64,000 nt of DNA from Nitrogeniibacter sp050293885 (GCA_050293885.1 JBNKNO010000011.1:1-64000); one strand, 5' to 3'; shown: positions 18,150-27,442, numbered from the stretch's first letter. Made by a program: numbers and translations. The notes: generated by a model not told the origin, from the sequence alone.

Positions 18150-18806
18150 ATGAATCGTTTGCATGTGGGGCTGGTGTTGTTGTGGGTGTGTTCGATGGCG
18201 GCACAGGGCGCCGGCTTGTCTTCCGACGATGTCAGCTGGGTCAACCGCTTTGCCGACGACATGACACGCCAGTGCGTTGAGCGTTTTGAACGTGCGCAGG
18301 CGCAACTGGCCGAGAAGTCCGAAGGCGCAGCGCGACGTGCCAAGGGCTTGCTGGGCGTTGAGCGGCGGGTCAATTGCGAATGTCTGCCGACGCGTTTGCG
18401 CGTGCGCGCCACCCCCGAGGTGGTTGCTGCCTTGCGTGCGCGCAATGTGTCGGTGGTGCGCAAGTTCATGCGGGCACAGGCGCAGGCGTGCGGCGCGCAG
18501 GGCTTGCGTGATTCGGCGCAGACCAGTTGTCTGGCTTCGGAACAGGAGCGTGCGTTTCAGGCACGCAACGGCCATAAACCGAAGGATGCCGAGATCGATG
18601 CCCTGCCGGCACCGGATGCGGCCATGCAGGCGACGTGTCGTTGCTACGCCGAGCAGGTGAATGCGCTCGACGATGCCACCTTGATTGACGAAGCCGAGGC
18701 CAGCTACGCGAACTTTCGAGCGCGTGTTGACGATGCCTCAGTGCCCAAATACGAGGGCCGTATCCACGCCGCCATGCAAAGCTGCCGCACCTCTGGCGAT
18801 CGCTGA
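18150..18806 (+). CDS. Hypothetical exported protein
   Basis: A 218-residue protein with a signal peptide (NRLHVGLVLLWVCSMAAQGAG) and a helical charged body with seven or so cysteines in the mature part, several arranged as C-x-C (NCECL, TCRCY). The paired cysteines suggest disulfides in the periplasm. Start: ATG at 18150, preceded by AAGG; an ATG at 18129 is possible and adds 7 residues. It converges with the NosR-like gene with no gap between stop codons. No family recognised. Confidence 0.6.
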   Translation: MNRLHVGLVLLWVCSMAAQGAGLSSDDVSWVNRFADDMTRQCVERFERAQAQLAEKSEGAARRAKGLLGVERRVNCECLPTRLRVRATPEVVAALRARNVSVVRKFMRAQAQACGAQGLRDSAQTSCLASEQERAFQARNGHKPKDAEIDALPAPDAAMQATCRCYAEQVNALDDATLIDEAEASYANFRARVDDASVPKYEGRIHAAMQSCRTSGDR

Positions 18807-20918
18807 TCAGTTGACCGTTTTGTCGGTCATGCCCAGCCGGCTCGCGGCCTTGGGTTTCTTGCGCATGAGCAGTAGCGGCGCGCAACGTTTTTCGTCGTGG
18901 TAGATGCCGACACAATCGAGGCACTGGAAGCAGTCGTCGTAGCGAATCTCGCCGCTCGGTTCGATGGCGTCGTACTGGCAGCGGTAGCGACAGGTCTGAC
19001 ACGGGGTGCCGCAGGCGGCGCGTCGGGGGANNNNNNNNNNNNNNNNNNNNNNNNNNNNNNNNNNNNNNNNNNNNNNNNNNNNNNNNNNNNNNNNNNNNNN
19101 NNNNNNNNNNNNNNNNNNNNNNNNNNNNNNNNNNNNNNNNNNNNNNNNNNNNNNNNNNNNNNNNNNNNNNNNNNNNNNNNNNNNNNNNNNNNNNNNNNNN
19201 NNNNNNNNNNNNNNNNNNNNNNNNNNNNNNNNNNNNNNNNNNNNNNNNNNNNNNNNNNNNNNNNNNNNNNNNNNNNNNNNNNNNNNNNNNNNNNNNGCCA
19301 CGGTCGGGTTCATGCGCCGTGGCTTGATGCCGAGCTTGCGCCCCAGTTGCGTGGTGAGGTCCTGCAGCGCGCCGAAGGGGCACAACCAACCGCAGAACAC
19401 GCCCCGCCCCCACACGAAGAAGGTGATGAGGGTGAACGCCATGATGAGCAGGGCGACCGGGTCGTACAGGAAGCTGGCGAGGTTCTGCCCCTTGGCCAGG
19501 GTTTTGACGGCGCCGGTCAGGTGCACGATCGACAATTGCCCTTGGGCGTACCAGCCCAGATAGGCGAGCGTAAACAGCAGGAACGCATTGCGGAAGATCA
19601 GCAGGCGACGCGGCGATACGCTCAACCAGCGCTGGCGCGCGAGGGCGATGGTGAGAATCAGCAATGCCGCGCCGATGGTGACCAGTTCGTCCATGCGGTC
19701 GAGCCAGGCGAGCAGCCAGTCGGGCGGCGGAGCCGGGGGGCGATCAAAGTAGCGCTCGGGCGGCTTGTAGTCGAGCGTGGCCTCGCGATAGACGACATCG
19801 GGGCGGAACTGGCCGCGGCTGCGCTTGATCGAGAACACGAACTGCTGCTCGCCGGCCGGATCGATGCCCGATAGCGGGGGCGCACGCAGCACCAGCGCGG
19901 AGTCGATGGGCGGGCCTCCTGCGGGCGGTTGCGGGTCGAGGTCGAAGTCGCGCAGCTCGAGCGGTGCACCGCCCTGCAGCAGGGTGAGGTTGCCGGGGCT
20001 GGTGCCGCGCACGAAGGTTTTGTCGACCAGACGTGAGCGGCCGTGGGTGGCGACCCACCACACGTGTTGCCCGGTCTCCATGGCGTTGCGCATTTCCTCG
20101 TAGCCCTTGTCGCCGAGAATGGCACGGCCGATGGTGGGCACGTCGAGATAGGCGACGTAGAGATCGAGATTGATGGATTCGGGCGATTGTTTTGCGATCT
20201 CGTCCCAGCCGGCGACGGGGCTGTCCTTGAACAAGGCTTCGGCTTCGGCTTCGGTCAGGCGCAGGTGGCCGATGGCGCCTTCCTTGACGAGCTCGTCGAA
20301 GCTTTTGCGCTCGAACAGATCGAGTTTGGCGGTCGCTGGCGGACCGGTGTTCACGCGTTGCGCAAAGCCGAGTTTGGCGCGTGCCACGGCCAGCCCGGCG
20401 GTGAGCACCGTCTGGTTGAGAATGCGTACCGAGGCGGTCGCCTTGGTGACGCCGTCGAGTACCACGCGTCGTTCATCGTTGCCGGGCAGGGCGCCGTAGG
20501 CGCTCGATACGGTGATGTTCTTCTTCAGGCTCTTGCCTTCGTACTGCTTGACGAAATCCAGCAGGGGCTTCGGTCCCAATCCGCCAAGAAACACGGGTTC
20601 GTGCTGGCGCAGCACTTCCACGCTCATGAAGCGCCCCTCGCCATCGAGCGTGATCAGCAGATTGAAGGGCGTGCCTTCAAAGCCGGGAATCGGGGCCAGA
20701 TCGAAGGATTCGAACACCCAGGCCACGGGCGGGCCGTCGGGTTGCAGTTCGGTACTGATCGGCCAGGCGGGAAGGTCGGCCGGTTGTTCGCCCACATGTA
20801 GCGGCGGGCCGTAGCGTTTGGCGATGTCTTCGCGGGAGAGTTCACCGGCCGCGGCGCCGAGGCTGAACAGCGCAAGAAAACAGAGGGCGATGCGGATCAG
20901 GCGTGAAAACGTCGACAT
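18807..20918 (-). CDS. NosR/NirI-like flavin and iron-sulfur membrane protein (contains an N gap)
   Basis: About 703 residues including an unsequenced stretch. Signal peptide, then a periplasmic FMN-binding-like domain containing DGVTKATAS (about residue 155), close to the covalent-flavin motif of NosR; then several membrane helices (about 410-500) and CGWLCPFGA at the start of a polyferredoxin segment. After the gap come CGTPCQTCRYRC and CFQCLDC iron-sulfur motifs. NosR moves electrons to nitrous oxide reductase, but no nos genes are in view; the gene instead lies at the end of a quinoprotein accessory operon, so it may pass electrons between the quinol pool and periplasmic acceptors there. 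Frame is kept across the gap. Confidence 0.8.
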   Translation of the reverse strand: MSTFSRLIRIALCFLALFSLGAAAGELSREDIAKRYGPPLHVGEQPADLPAWPISTELQPDGPPVAWVFESFDLAPIPGFEGTPFNLLITLDGEGRFMSVEVLRQHEPVFLGGLGPKPLLDFVKQYEGKSLKKNITVSSAYGALPGNDERRVVLDGVTKATASVRILNQTVLTAGLAVARAKLGFAQRVNTGPPATAKLDLFERKSFDELVKEGAIGHLRLTEAEAEALFKDSPVAGWDEIAKQSPESINLDLYVAYLDVPTIGRAILGDKGYEEMRNAMETGQHVWWVATHGRSRLVDKTFVRGTSPGNLTLLQGGAPLELRDFDLDPQPPAGGPPIDSALVLRAPPLSGIDPAGEQQFVFSIKRSRGQFRPDVVYREATLDYKPPERYFDRPPAPPPDWLLAWLDRMDELVTIGAALLILTIALARQRWLSVSPRRLLIFRNAFLLFTLAYLGWYAQGQLSIVHLTGAVKTLAKGQNLASFLYDPVALLIMAFTLITFFVWGRGVFCGWLCPFGALQDLTTQLGRKLGIKPRRMNPTVXXXXXXXXXXXXXXXXXXXXXXXXXXXXXXXXXXXXXXXXXXXXXXXXXXXXXXXXXXXXXXXXXXXXXXXXXXXXXXXXXXXXXXXXXXPRRAACGTPCQTCRYRCQYDAIEPSGEIRYDDCFQCLDCVGIYHDEKRCAPLLLMRKKPKAASRLGMTDKTVN
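19031..19296. other. Run of 266 N (assembly gap)
   Basis: Unknown bases inside the NosR-like gene. The reading frame is open on both sides and the total length is as expected for the family, so the gap size is probably about right. Confidence 0.95.
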
Positions 20919-21055
20919 GAAGGCAGTGGGGTTGGTTTTGTGAGTTGTCGATGAATGTTACGGCAGTCGCGATGGCGCGTTGAGGGTGCGCGCGTACGTC
21001 GGGCAATATGCCCGGCCATGGAAGCCCGGTGCGTGAAGCGCCGCTGGCGACCGCG

Positions 21056-21706
21056 TCAGGTTTCGATGAGGCCGCAACGCACGGCGATGAGGGTCAGTTC
21101 TGCCGCGTTGTTGGCGGAGAGCTTCTGCTTGATGTGATAGAGGTGCGTGCCCACGGTGCTGGGCGAAACGTGCGTCGCTTCGGCAACCTCATTGACCGAC
21201 TTGCCGTGCGCGAGCTGGATGAAGACCGAAAACTCCTTGTCGGTCAGTTTGCTCAGTGGGTCGGCGGCACCATTGAGCTGCGCCAGTGCCATGTCCGCCG
21301 CGAGGGCGGGGTCCACGTAGCGGCGCCCCCGGCTCACGGCTTGCGCCGCACGCAGCAGTTCGTCCGGATGGGAAGACTTGGACAGGTAGCCGGTGGCCCC
21401 GGCCTTGAGCGCACGCACGGGAATCTGGGCGTCTTCGTGTGCCGAGAGCATGAGCACGTGTGCATCGGGCTGGTGGGCCATGAGCCGTTCGAGCGCATCC
21501 AGGCCACTGCCGCCCGGCATGCTCACGTCCATGATCAGCGCGTCGGGTTGATGTGTTTCGTAGGCCTCGACCGCGGCTTGCCCGTTGTCGGCCTCCGCCA
21601 CCACCGTGGCGCCGGCCCCTTCGAGCAGGAGCCGGAAACCCATGCGCACGACGGCATGGTCGTCGGCCAGCACAAAGCGGGTGGAGGCGAGGGAGATGCT
21701 GCTCAT
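21056..21706 (-). CDS. NarL/LuxR-family response regulator
   Basis: A 216-residue response regulator. The receiver domain has the acidic pair ADD near residue 15, the phosphorylated Asp in LIMDVSMPG (Asp60) and the later Lys in GYLSKSS; the C-terminus is a LuxR helix-turn-helix (SVNEVAEATHVSPSTVGTHLYHIKQKL). Its ATG overlaps the stop of the histidine kinase gene by 4 bases, so the two are a cognate pair. Placement in the quinoprotein locus resembles two-component systems such as ExaDE or PedS2/PedR2 that control PQQ alcohol dehydrogenases; that functional link is inferred. Start set at 21706 rather than 21835, since the receiver begins there. Confidence 0.9.
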   Translation of the reverse strand: MSSISLASTRFVLADDHAVVRMGFRLLLEGAGATVVAEADNGQAAVEAYETHQPDALIMDVSMPGGSGLDALERLMAHQPDAHVLMLSAHEDAQIPVRALKAGATGYLSKSSHPDELLRAAQAVSRGRRYVDPALAADMALAQLNGAADPLSKLTDKEFSVFIQLAHGKSVNEVAEATHVSPSTVGTHLYHIKQKLSANNAAELTLIAVRCGLIET

Positions 21707-23085
21707 TGACCGGGTTCCAGTTTGGAGGGCGCATGCGCCGGGGTTTTCTTGTCCGACACCGTTGGCAGGGGCAGGTTTACCTGAATGGTGCAGCCTCCGC
21801 TCGGTGGTGAACTGACGGTCAGGGTGCCGTTCCACATGTCGGTGCGTTCACGCATGCCGGCCAGACCGTAGCGCTCGGTGCGCGCCATCGGGTCGAAACC
21901 GCAACCGTCGTCGCTGACGGTCAGCTCGATGTGACCATCCCTCTTTTCGAGGCGCACGTCGACCCGTCGTGCGTCGGCATGTCGGGCCACGTTGGTGAGG
22001 GCTTCCTGCACCAGACGCAGCACGCTGGTGCGGAAGTCTTCAGGCAGATGTGCCGGAAGCGGGGCGATGTTGTGCGAGACAGTGACCGCGGGGTAACACA
22101 ATGCCCACTGCGCGAGGTGCTCGTTGAGGGCGCGATCGAGCTGGTCGGGGGTCTCGGGTGTGCGTTCGCGCAGGCTCTCGAGAATGCTGCGCACGTTGTC
22201 CTGCAACTGGCTGCTGACGGCCATCAGCGCCTGCGCGCTGCCATGCAGGGAGGCATTGTCGGCGGTGCGCTGGGCAATGCCGCCAGCGATGGCGCGCATG
22301 GCGGTAATGCCTTGGCCGAATTCGTCGTGCAACTCGCGGGCCAGCGCCCGCTGGGTGTCTTCCATGCGCTGGTTCAATGCCCGGGCAAAGCGCTGGTCCT
22401 CTTCGAGCCGCGCGTTGCGTACCAGCGTCTGGGCGAGGTTTTCAGCCATGTGGTTGTAGGCCTCGGCCAGTTCGTCGAATTCGGCATTGCCCAAGGATTC
22501 GACGCGTCGATCGAAGCGACCGCTGGCCGAGTGGCCGAGCGCCTCACGAATGCGCGCCAGCGGGGCGACGATGCGATGCGTGGCGTAGCGGACGAATACC
22601 GTCAACAACACGATTGCCGCGACCGCCCAGCCGGCGCCGACCCACATGTTGTCCCAGGCGTCGAGTACCGAGCGCGAGGTGTCCGGTATCAGCCGCAGCC
22701 GAAGCGGCCCCTCTTGCCATTCCCGGGTGTCCACCGTCGGTGCAATCACGGCAGCGAACCAGGCCGGTGCGTCGCGGCCGGCCTTGTATGTGGGGGCAGG
22801 CGAGCTGTAGAGCAGTTGGCCGTCTTCGTCTCGCACTTCGAGGTGATTGGCGCGCAGCCGGCCGACGATGGTCACCATGTCAAGCCGCGCCTGAACGCTG
22901 AAGGCCATCAGACCAGTGGCCTTCAGCCACTGCTCCGACACACGCGTCGCCGCTTCCACCTCTTCGTGGATGGCTGCCCGGGTGACGACGCACCACAGCG
23001 CCGTCCCGGCCGCGAGACCGAGCAGGGCGACGGTGGCAACAAGGCCGCTGACCCGGTTGCGCAGGGAGCCTGAGTTGCGACTCAT
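21703..23085 (-). CDS. Sensor histidine kinase (HisKA_3 type)
   Basis: A 460-residue membrane kinase. Two membrane helices (about residues 12-34 and 148-167) flank a periplasmic sensor of about 110 residues, then a HAMP linker (RIVAPLARIREAL), the HisKA_3 phosphorylation motif RELHDEFGQG with His about 253, and an ATPase domain with DDGCGFD and GLAGMRER. This architecture pairs with NarL-type regulators, and the regulator gene overlaps its end. The signal is unknown; a lanthanide, PQQ or alcohol-related signal is plausible from the neighbours. The ATG at 23085 lies 10 bases after the TonB receptor stop. Confidence 0.9.
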   Translation of the reverse strand: MSRNSGSLRNRVSGLVATVALLGLAAGTALWCVVTRAAIHEEVEAATRVSEQWLKATGLMAFSVQARLDMVTIVGRLRANHLEVRDEDGQLLYSSPAPTYKAGRDAPAWFAAVIAPTVDTREWQEGPLRLRLIPDTSRSVLDAWDNMWVGAGWAVAAIVLLTVFVRYATHRIVAPLARIREALGHSASGRFDRRVESLGNAEFDELAEAYNHMAENLAQTLVRNARLEEDQRFARALNQRMEDTQRALARELHDEFGQGITAMRAIAGGIAQRTADNASLHGSAQALMAVSSQLQDNVRSILESLRERTPETPDQLDRALNEHLAQWALCYPAVTVSHNIAPLPAHLPEDFRTSVLRLVQEALTNVARHADARRVDVRLEKRDGHIELTVSDDGCGFDPMARTERYGLAGMRERTDMWNGTLTVSSPPSGGCTIQVNLPLPTVSDKKTPAHAPSKLEPGQ

Positions 23086-23095
23086 GCCTTGGTCC

Positions 23096-25312
23096 TTAGT
23101 CCTTTCCTCCAAACTTGTAGCGTACGCCAATCCACCCGGCGCGTGGCGCACCCGGGGCGACGAAGCGTTCGTCTTCCCAGTTGGCGGGGTTGGTGATGAA
23201 CTGACCTTGGTCGTTGAACACGTTTTCGGCCAGGGCACCGGCCGTTTCATAGCGACGGTCGAAGAGGTTGTCGATACGGCCGAACAGCGTCCAGCCCTTG
23301 GCGAACTGCCAGTCGGCGTCGACATTGAAGACGGTGTAGCCGCCGACCTTGCCGTTGTCGTCGCCGCCGTTTTCGTTGCCGCGGACGAGCTGGCCGCTGA
23401 AGCTGCGCATCTGGGCGCCGATGCGCAGTGCGTCAATGGGCTTCCAGTTGAGCGCGAGTTTCAGGCTGTGACGCGGCAGGCCCGGCAGGCGATCGCCCGT
23501 CGAGACGCGGATTTCGTCGGCGCCGCAGCTAGGATCGTCACCGGCGGAACTGTTGGACTCCGAGAGCAGGCAGGCAGAACTCTGGAAGCTGGCCTGCAGC
23601 CAGGTGTAGCCGGCGCGCCAGTCGAAGCTGCCATGCGCGCCCGATAGATCCAGTTCGACGCCCTGTCGACGAGTCTTGCCGAAGTTGGTGAAGTAGCCAG
23701 CGCTGGTGGACGTGCCCACGAACAGGATGTCGTCGTGGTTGGTGGTGCGGAACACCGAGGCGTTCCAGTTCAGCGCCTTGCCATGCGCGCCGCGCAGGCC
23801 GAACTCGAGCGTCTTGGCGACGACTTGATCGAGGCGGGGGTCGGAGCGCAGGGCGTTGGGCAGCGTGCACGGGTTGGCCGGGTCCGCACAACCCAGCTCG
23901 ATCGGTGTCGGCGCGCGATTGCCTTCGTTGTACGAGGCATAGAAACCGAGTGCCGGGTCGATCTGCCAGGTGACACCGAGGGCCGGGTTCACGCGCTGGT
24001 AGGTGAAGTCGCCATCCAGATTCGGTGCGGTGGCGTTGAGGCGGTCCCGGTTGACGACACGGGTGCGGTTGTAGCGTGCGGAGCCGGTGAGCGCGATGCT
24101 GTCGGTGACCGAATAAGTGTCGGTTGCGTACACGCTGCTCGAGCGCGTGCGCCCGTCGAGACTGTTTTCGACCTCGATGTCGCCGGTGGGGTCGACGCCG
24201 CGTGCGGCATTTACCTCACCTTCCTGCGAGGTCTGCAGGAAGCTGGCGCGCGAGCGGTCATGGCTCGCCCCGACGGTGAGTTGATGCGCCTCGGCATAGT
24301 GCGTCCACTGCGCGGCCAGGCCGGTGGCGTACTGGTCGGTGGCGGTGCGGTTGATCGCGCCGCTCGGATCGGCCGGCCCGGTGTATTCGTCGTTGTTGTC
24401 GCCGTTGAGGGTACGGGAGTGGACGTTGCGCCAATAGACGCGGGCAGTGAGTTGGTTGTCGTCGTCCAGCCAGTGGTTGCCGGTGAGCGCGATCTGCTTC
24501 AGTCGGTTGCGGGTTTGATCCGGGTAGTTGTAGACCGTCTCACGGTTCTGCCGAAGCATGCTGTCGGGCAGCAGGCCGTTGCCGATCAGGTCGTTGTCGG
24601 CGTAGTTGAGGCTGACGGATACATCCGACATGTCGCCACGCCAGCCGAACTTGCCGAACAACTGCTTGACGTCGCTGGGCGAGCGGTCACGCCAGCCGTT
24701 TTCGTCAAAGCTCTCTGCGGCGACGAACCAGTCAAGCGCCTGATTCGAGCCGCCATGCGCGATGCTGGTGGTCCAACGCCCGAAGCTGCCGGCGGTCGCT
24801 TCGAGTTCGGTGCCCGGGTTGCTTCGCCCGTCCTTGGTACGCATGGAGATGGCCCCGCCCAGGGTGTTGAGGCCAAACAGCGGATTGGAGCCGGGGACGA
24901 CGGTCATCTCTTGAAGTGCGGCTTGCGGGATCAGATCCCAGTTGACCACGTCGCCAAAACCTTCGTTGACGCGAATGCCGTCCACATACACCGACAGGCC
25001 TTGTGCGGTGCCGAGCAGGGGGGAGGCAGTGAAGCCGCGAAAGTTGACGTCTGCCTGGTACGGGTTGCCCTGATTCTCGTTGATGGTTACGCCGTTGAGT
25101 TCGGTGTTCATGCCGTTGACGACCGATGCGCCGCCGACATTTTTTGTCCGCTGCACATTCGCGGGGACGCGTTCGCGCGCAATGCCGATGCCGGGGAGCG
25201 GGGTGGTTTCAATGACCTCGACGGTGGATAGCGTGCTCTCGGCGTGTGCGGCAGCGCCCATGGTGGCGAGCAGTATGGCAAGTGGCAGTCGGTGAAATGT
25301 TGCGTGGAACAT
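23096..25312 (-). CDS. TonB-dependent receptor of the quinoprotein locus
   Basis: A 738-residue outer-membrane receptor. Signal peptide ending AHA-ES (about residue 24), a plug with VNFRGFTASPLLGTAQGLSVYVDGIRV and ALQEMTVVPGSNPLFGLNTLGGAIS, and a beta-barrel ending GWIGVRYKFGGKD. It is 18 bases from the metallo-beta-lactamase-fold gene and 10 from the histidine kinase, clearly one operon. TonB receptors in methylotroph and PQQ alcohol loci import lanthanide chelates or PQQ; either would suit the neighbouring enzyme, but the sequence alone does not decide the ligand. Confidence 0.9.
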   Translation of the reverse strand: MFHATFHRLPLAILLATMGAAAHAESTLSTVEVIETTPLPGIGIARERVPANVQRTKNVGGASVVNGMNTELNGVTINENQGNPYQADVNFRGFTASPLLGTAQGLSVYVDGIRVNEGFGDVVNWDLIPQAALQEMTVVPGSNPLFGLNTLGGAISMRTKDGRSNPGTELEATAGSFGRWTTSIAHGGSNQALDWFVAAESFDENGWRDRSPSDVKQLFGKFGWRGDMSDVSVSLNYADNDLIGNGLLPDSMLRQNRETVYNYPDQTRNRLKQIALTGNHWLDDDNQLTARVYWRNVHSRTLNGDNNDEYTGPADPSGAINRTATDQYATGLAAQWTHYAEAHQLTVGASHDRSRASFLQTSQEGEVNAARGVDPTGDIEVENSLDGRTRSSSVYATDTYSVTDSIALTGSARYNRTRVVNRDRLNATAPNLDGDFTYQRVNPALGVTWQIDPALGFYASYNEGNRAPTPIELGCADPANPCTLPNALRSDPRLDQVVAKTLEFGLRGAHGKALNWNASVFRTTNHDDILFVGTSTSAGYFTNFGKTRRQGVELDLSGAHGSFDWRAGYTWLQASFQSSACLLSESNSSAGDDPSCGADEIRVSTGDRLPGLPRHSLKLALNWKPIDALRIGAQMRSFSGQLVRGNENGGDDNGKVGGYTVFNVDADWQFAKGWTLFGRIDNLFDRRYETAGALAENVFNDQGQFITNPANWEDERFVAPGAPRAGWIGVRYKFGGKD

Positions 25313-25330
25313 GAATTGTGGTGTCTCTTG

Positions 25331-26281
25331 TTATTGCGGGTTGCTGAGTACGTCGAGTTCGATGTCGGGATACAGATGGCTCACCGAGCGGGAGAATTCG
25401 GACTTGGAGAGCGACAGGGCGCGCAAGGCGGCCGGCATGGGCTTGGCCAGTACCTCGTTCATGTCCAGCCCTTCTTTGGCGGATTCGCGCAGCGTCTTTT
25501 CCAGCCAATGTAGCCAGGCCCGTGTTTGGCGAATCGGCTCGTCGTTGGTGCTGACCGGGCCGTGCCCGGGCACGATCAGCCGGGCGGGAATTTTCGCGAG
25601 CAGATCAAGCGCCTTGTTCCAGTCTGCCAGATCGGCGTGGGGCGTGGTGGGCGCGCGCTGGTGGAACAGCAGGTCGGCGGCGAACAGCACCCCGGTGGTT
25701 TTGTCGAACACCACCAGATCAGCCGGCGTATGCCCGGCCATCGCCAGTATCTGGAAATGATGCTTGCCCAGCGTCATCTCCCCCGCGCCGATGGTGGCGC
25801 CCGGCGGCGCGACCTCGGTACCCGCCATGGCGTTGCCGGCAAGACGGTACATGTTGTCGTTGAAGGCACCGCCTTGCTCTTTGATGAGCGCGATGGTCTC
25901 GGGGAGTGCTTCGACTTTCTTGATGTCGAAAGCCTGATTGCCAAGAAAGTGATCCGGGTGATGGTGGGTGTTGAGCACCGCGACAATCGGTTTGTCGGTG
26001 ATGCGTTTGATCGCGGCGCGCATCTGTTCGCCGTACAGACGTGAGGGTCCGGTGTCGATCACCAGCACGCCGTCAGCGGTGACGACGAAGGCCGTATTGA
26101 CGATATTCCCGCCATTGGCATAGGAAAAATCATCAGTCGAGCCTTCGAGCATCCAGGTGTCCGGTGCGATCTGCTTGGGCTGCAGGCCGTAGTCGAAGCT
26201 GGCAGCGCCAACGCTGAAGGCCACGAGGGAAAGCATGGTGCCGGCGACGCGGCGGATGAGTGCGGCAGTCGTCATCATCAT
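25331..26281 (-). CDS. Metallo-beta-lactamase-fold hydrolase (quinoprotein relay type)
   Basis: A 316-residue exported MBL-fold protein. A signal peptide (about residues 1-27) precedes the fold; the metal motif THHHPDH (about residue 122) is followed by metal His residues in AGHTPAD and the late VPGHGPV. It matches proteins named quinoprotein relay system zinc metallohydrolase, which co-occur with the SoxYZ-like carrier and PQQ dehydrogenases; their biochemical role is not known to me. Three consecutive ATGs occur; the first (26281) overlaps the stop of the SoxYZ-like gene as ATGA, so I used it. Confidence 0.85.
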   Translation of the reverse strand: MMMTTAALIRRVAGTMLSLVAFSVGAASFDYGLQPKQIAPDTWMLEGSTDDFSYANGGNIVNTAFVVTADGVLVIDTGPSRLYGEQMRAAIKRITDKPIVAVLNTHHHPDHFLGNQAFDIKKVEALPETIALIKEQGGAFNDNMYRLAGNAMAGTEVAPPGATIGAGEMTLGKHHFQILAMAGHTPADLVVFDKTTGVLFAADLLFHQRAPTTPHADLADWNKALDLLAKIPARLIVPGHGPVSTNDEPIRQTRAWLHWLEKTLRESAKEGLDMNEVLAKPMPAALRALSLSKSEFSRSVSHLYPDIELDVLSNPQ

Positions 26282-27048
26282 TGCTCCACCCATGCGTCGA
26301 TGCGGTTGCCGTTGTTGTCCCGTCCCCGAACCTTGATGCGCGAAACGTCTTTCAGCGAATCGGGGAGGTCGAAGGTGAACAAGGGGTTTTCACTCACGGG
26401 CTCGAAAGACTGGATGCGCATCAGGACGCTGCCGTCAGGCTGCGCAATTTCAAGTGAATCGATATAGAAGGCGGGAATTGCCGCGGCCAGTCCCGTATCC
26501 ATCGGGTGAATGATGCGCACACGAAGACGGGTGCCGTCCGGGCGCGACCACATCCGCCCGCTGACTTCATTCAGGTGCGATTGCCAGAGCGGCGAGCCGG
26601 ACGCCACCGACGGCGCCGAACATCCGCCCCCCGTCGTGGTGACCCAGGTGCCGCCGACGTGCCAGCGTCCGTCTGACGTTCGTGCTGCGGCTCGGACCGG
26701 CGTCGTCTGCTGCAGCTTCACCCGAAAAGACAAGCGCGCATTGGCGGTGACCGGTTCGAAACTCAGGATTTTGAGAATCGGGTTGAAATCGGCGAAAACC
26801 ACCACTTCCTTCACATCCGGCAATCCCGAGGCATCGACGGTGATTGGAACCTCCATGGGGTTTTCGGCCGAAAGCGGCGCCAGTACGCGAACGCGATCGT
26901 CGAATTCAACGGAATCGTCGCCAAAAAACAACTGGCGCATGTCTTCCCAGCGGGCGGAATCAAGCGGGTCGGTGGCTGCGAACGCGGGCAGAGCCGCACA
27001 GATAAACAGCAGGCAAGCGAACCAGCGCGTAAGTTGGGCGCGGGTCAT
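26278..27048 (-). CDS. Quinoprotein dehydrogenase-associated SoxYZ-like carrier
   Basis: A 256-residue periplasmic protein. Signal peptide to about residue 25; a SoxY-like domain (about 45-145) ending in a GGGCSAP segment, where SoxY carries its sulfur substrate on a terminal GGCGG cysteine; and a SoxZ-like immunoglobulin domain (about 155-256). This fused SoxYZ-like carrier is known from PQQ dehydrogenase loci rather than sulfur oxidation loci. It may carry a group on the cysteine, with the MBL-fold protein acting on it; this is inference. It heads the minus-strand operon and lies 40 bases downstream of a sigma-54 promoter. Confidence 0.85.
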   Translation of the reverse strand: MTRAQLTRWFACLLFICAALPAFAATDPLDSARWEDMRQLFFGDDSVEFDDRVRVLAPLSAENPMEVPITVDASGLPDVKEVVVFADFNPILKILSFEPVTANARLSFRVKLQQTTPVRAAARTSDGRWHVGGTWVTTTGGGCSAPSVASGSPLWQSHLNEVSGRMWSRPDGTRLRVRIIHPMDTGLAAAIPAFYIDSLEIAQPDGSVLMRIQSFEPVSENPLFTFDLPDSLKDVSRIKVRGRDNNGNRIDAWVEQ

Positions 27049-27087
27049 GAATGTGTCTCCAGATATCGTTGTTGTGTCGCCTCGGGA

Positions 27088-27103
27088 TGCAAGCGCTATG
27101 CCA
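27088..27103 (-). promoter_or_regulatory. Sigma-54 promoter for the SoxYZ-MBL-TonB-kinase operon
   Basis: Minus-strand sequence TGGCATA-GCGC-TTGCA matches the -24/-12 consensus TGGCACG-N4-TTGCW with the exact 10-base spacing between GG and GC. The -12 end is about 40 bases from the SoxYZ-like start codon. Identified by eye; very few chance matches of this quality are expected in an intergenic region. Confidence 0.8.
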
Positions 27104-27236
27104 CGGGCGATATGCCTTGGAACGGTGTTATCACAGGTCGGTGCGTGAAAGCAAAAACGATGGGCTGGCCTTGCGTTGGCCCGATATTCGTCGTTGGAAT
27201 CCCATACCGCCGATGTCGTTATTGTGCGTCACATTT

Positions 27237-27262
27237 TGGAGCACTTGGTGATTAATGGAGCA
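27237..27262 (+). promoter_or_regulatory. Two TGGAGCA elements, 19 bases apart
   Basis: TGGAGCA at 27237-27243 and 27256-27262, two helical turns apart, between the two divergent sigma-54 promoters and roughly 180-200 bases upstream of the dehydrogenase promoter, the usual place for an activator site. The same heptamer recurs at 27482-27488 (reverse), 32087-32093 and 34640-34646. A possible enhancer-like activator binding site; inferred from recurrence only. Confidence 0.4.
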
Positions 27263-27442
27263 ATAAATCATGTTTATCCTGGAGGCTCCTTCAGTTGGGT
27301 TGCAAGTGTGGAATGTTCCGCGTTGACACTGTTTAGGCGCTTGCATGTGTCGCAAGTTCATTATCTTTCAGAGACTTTAGGTTGGCCCCGTAACATACGG
27401 TAGCGTCCGGAAAGCGCCGCTGGCGGGTGATTTGGCATGTAA

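Noticed and set aside
18807..20918. Calling this protein a true NosR of a nitrous oxide reductase operon
   Set aside because: No nosZ, nosD, nosF or nosY is in the window, and its neighbours are quinoprotein genes.
25313..25330. A separate promoter between the MBL-fold gene and the TonB receptor
   Set aside because: The gap is only 18 bases, too short for one; the genes read as one operon.
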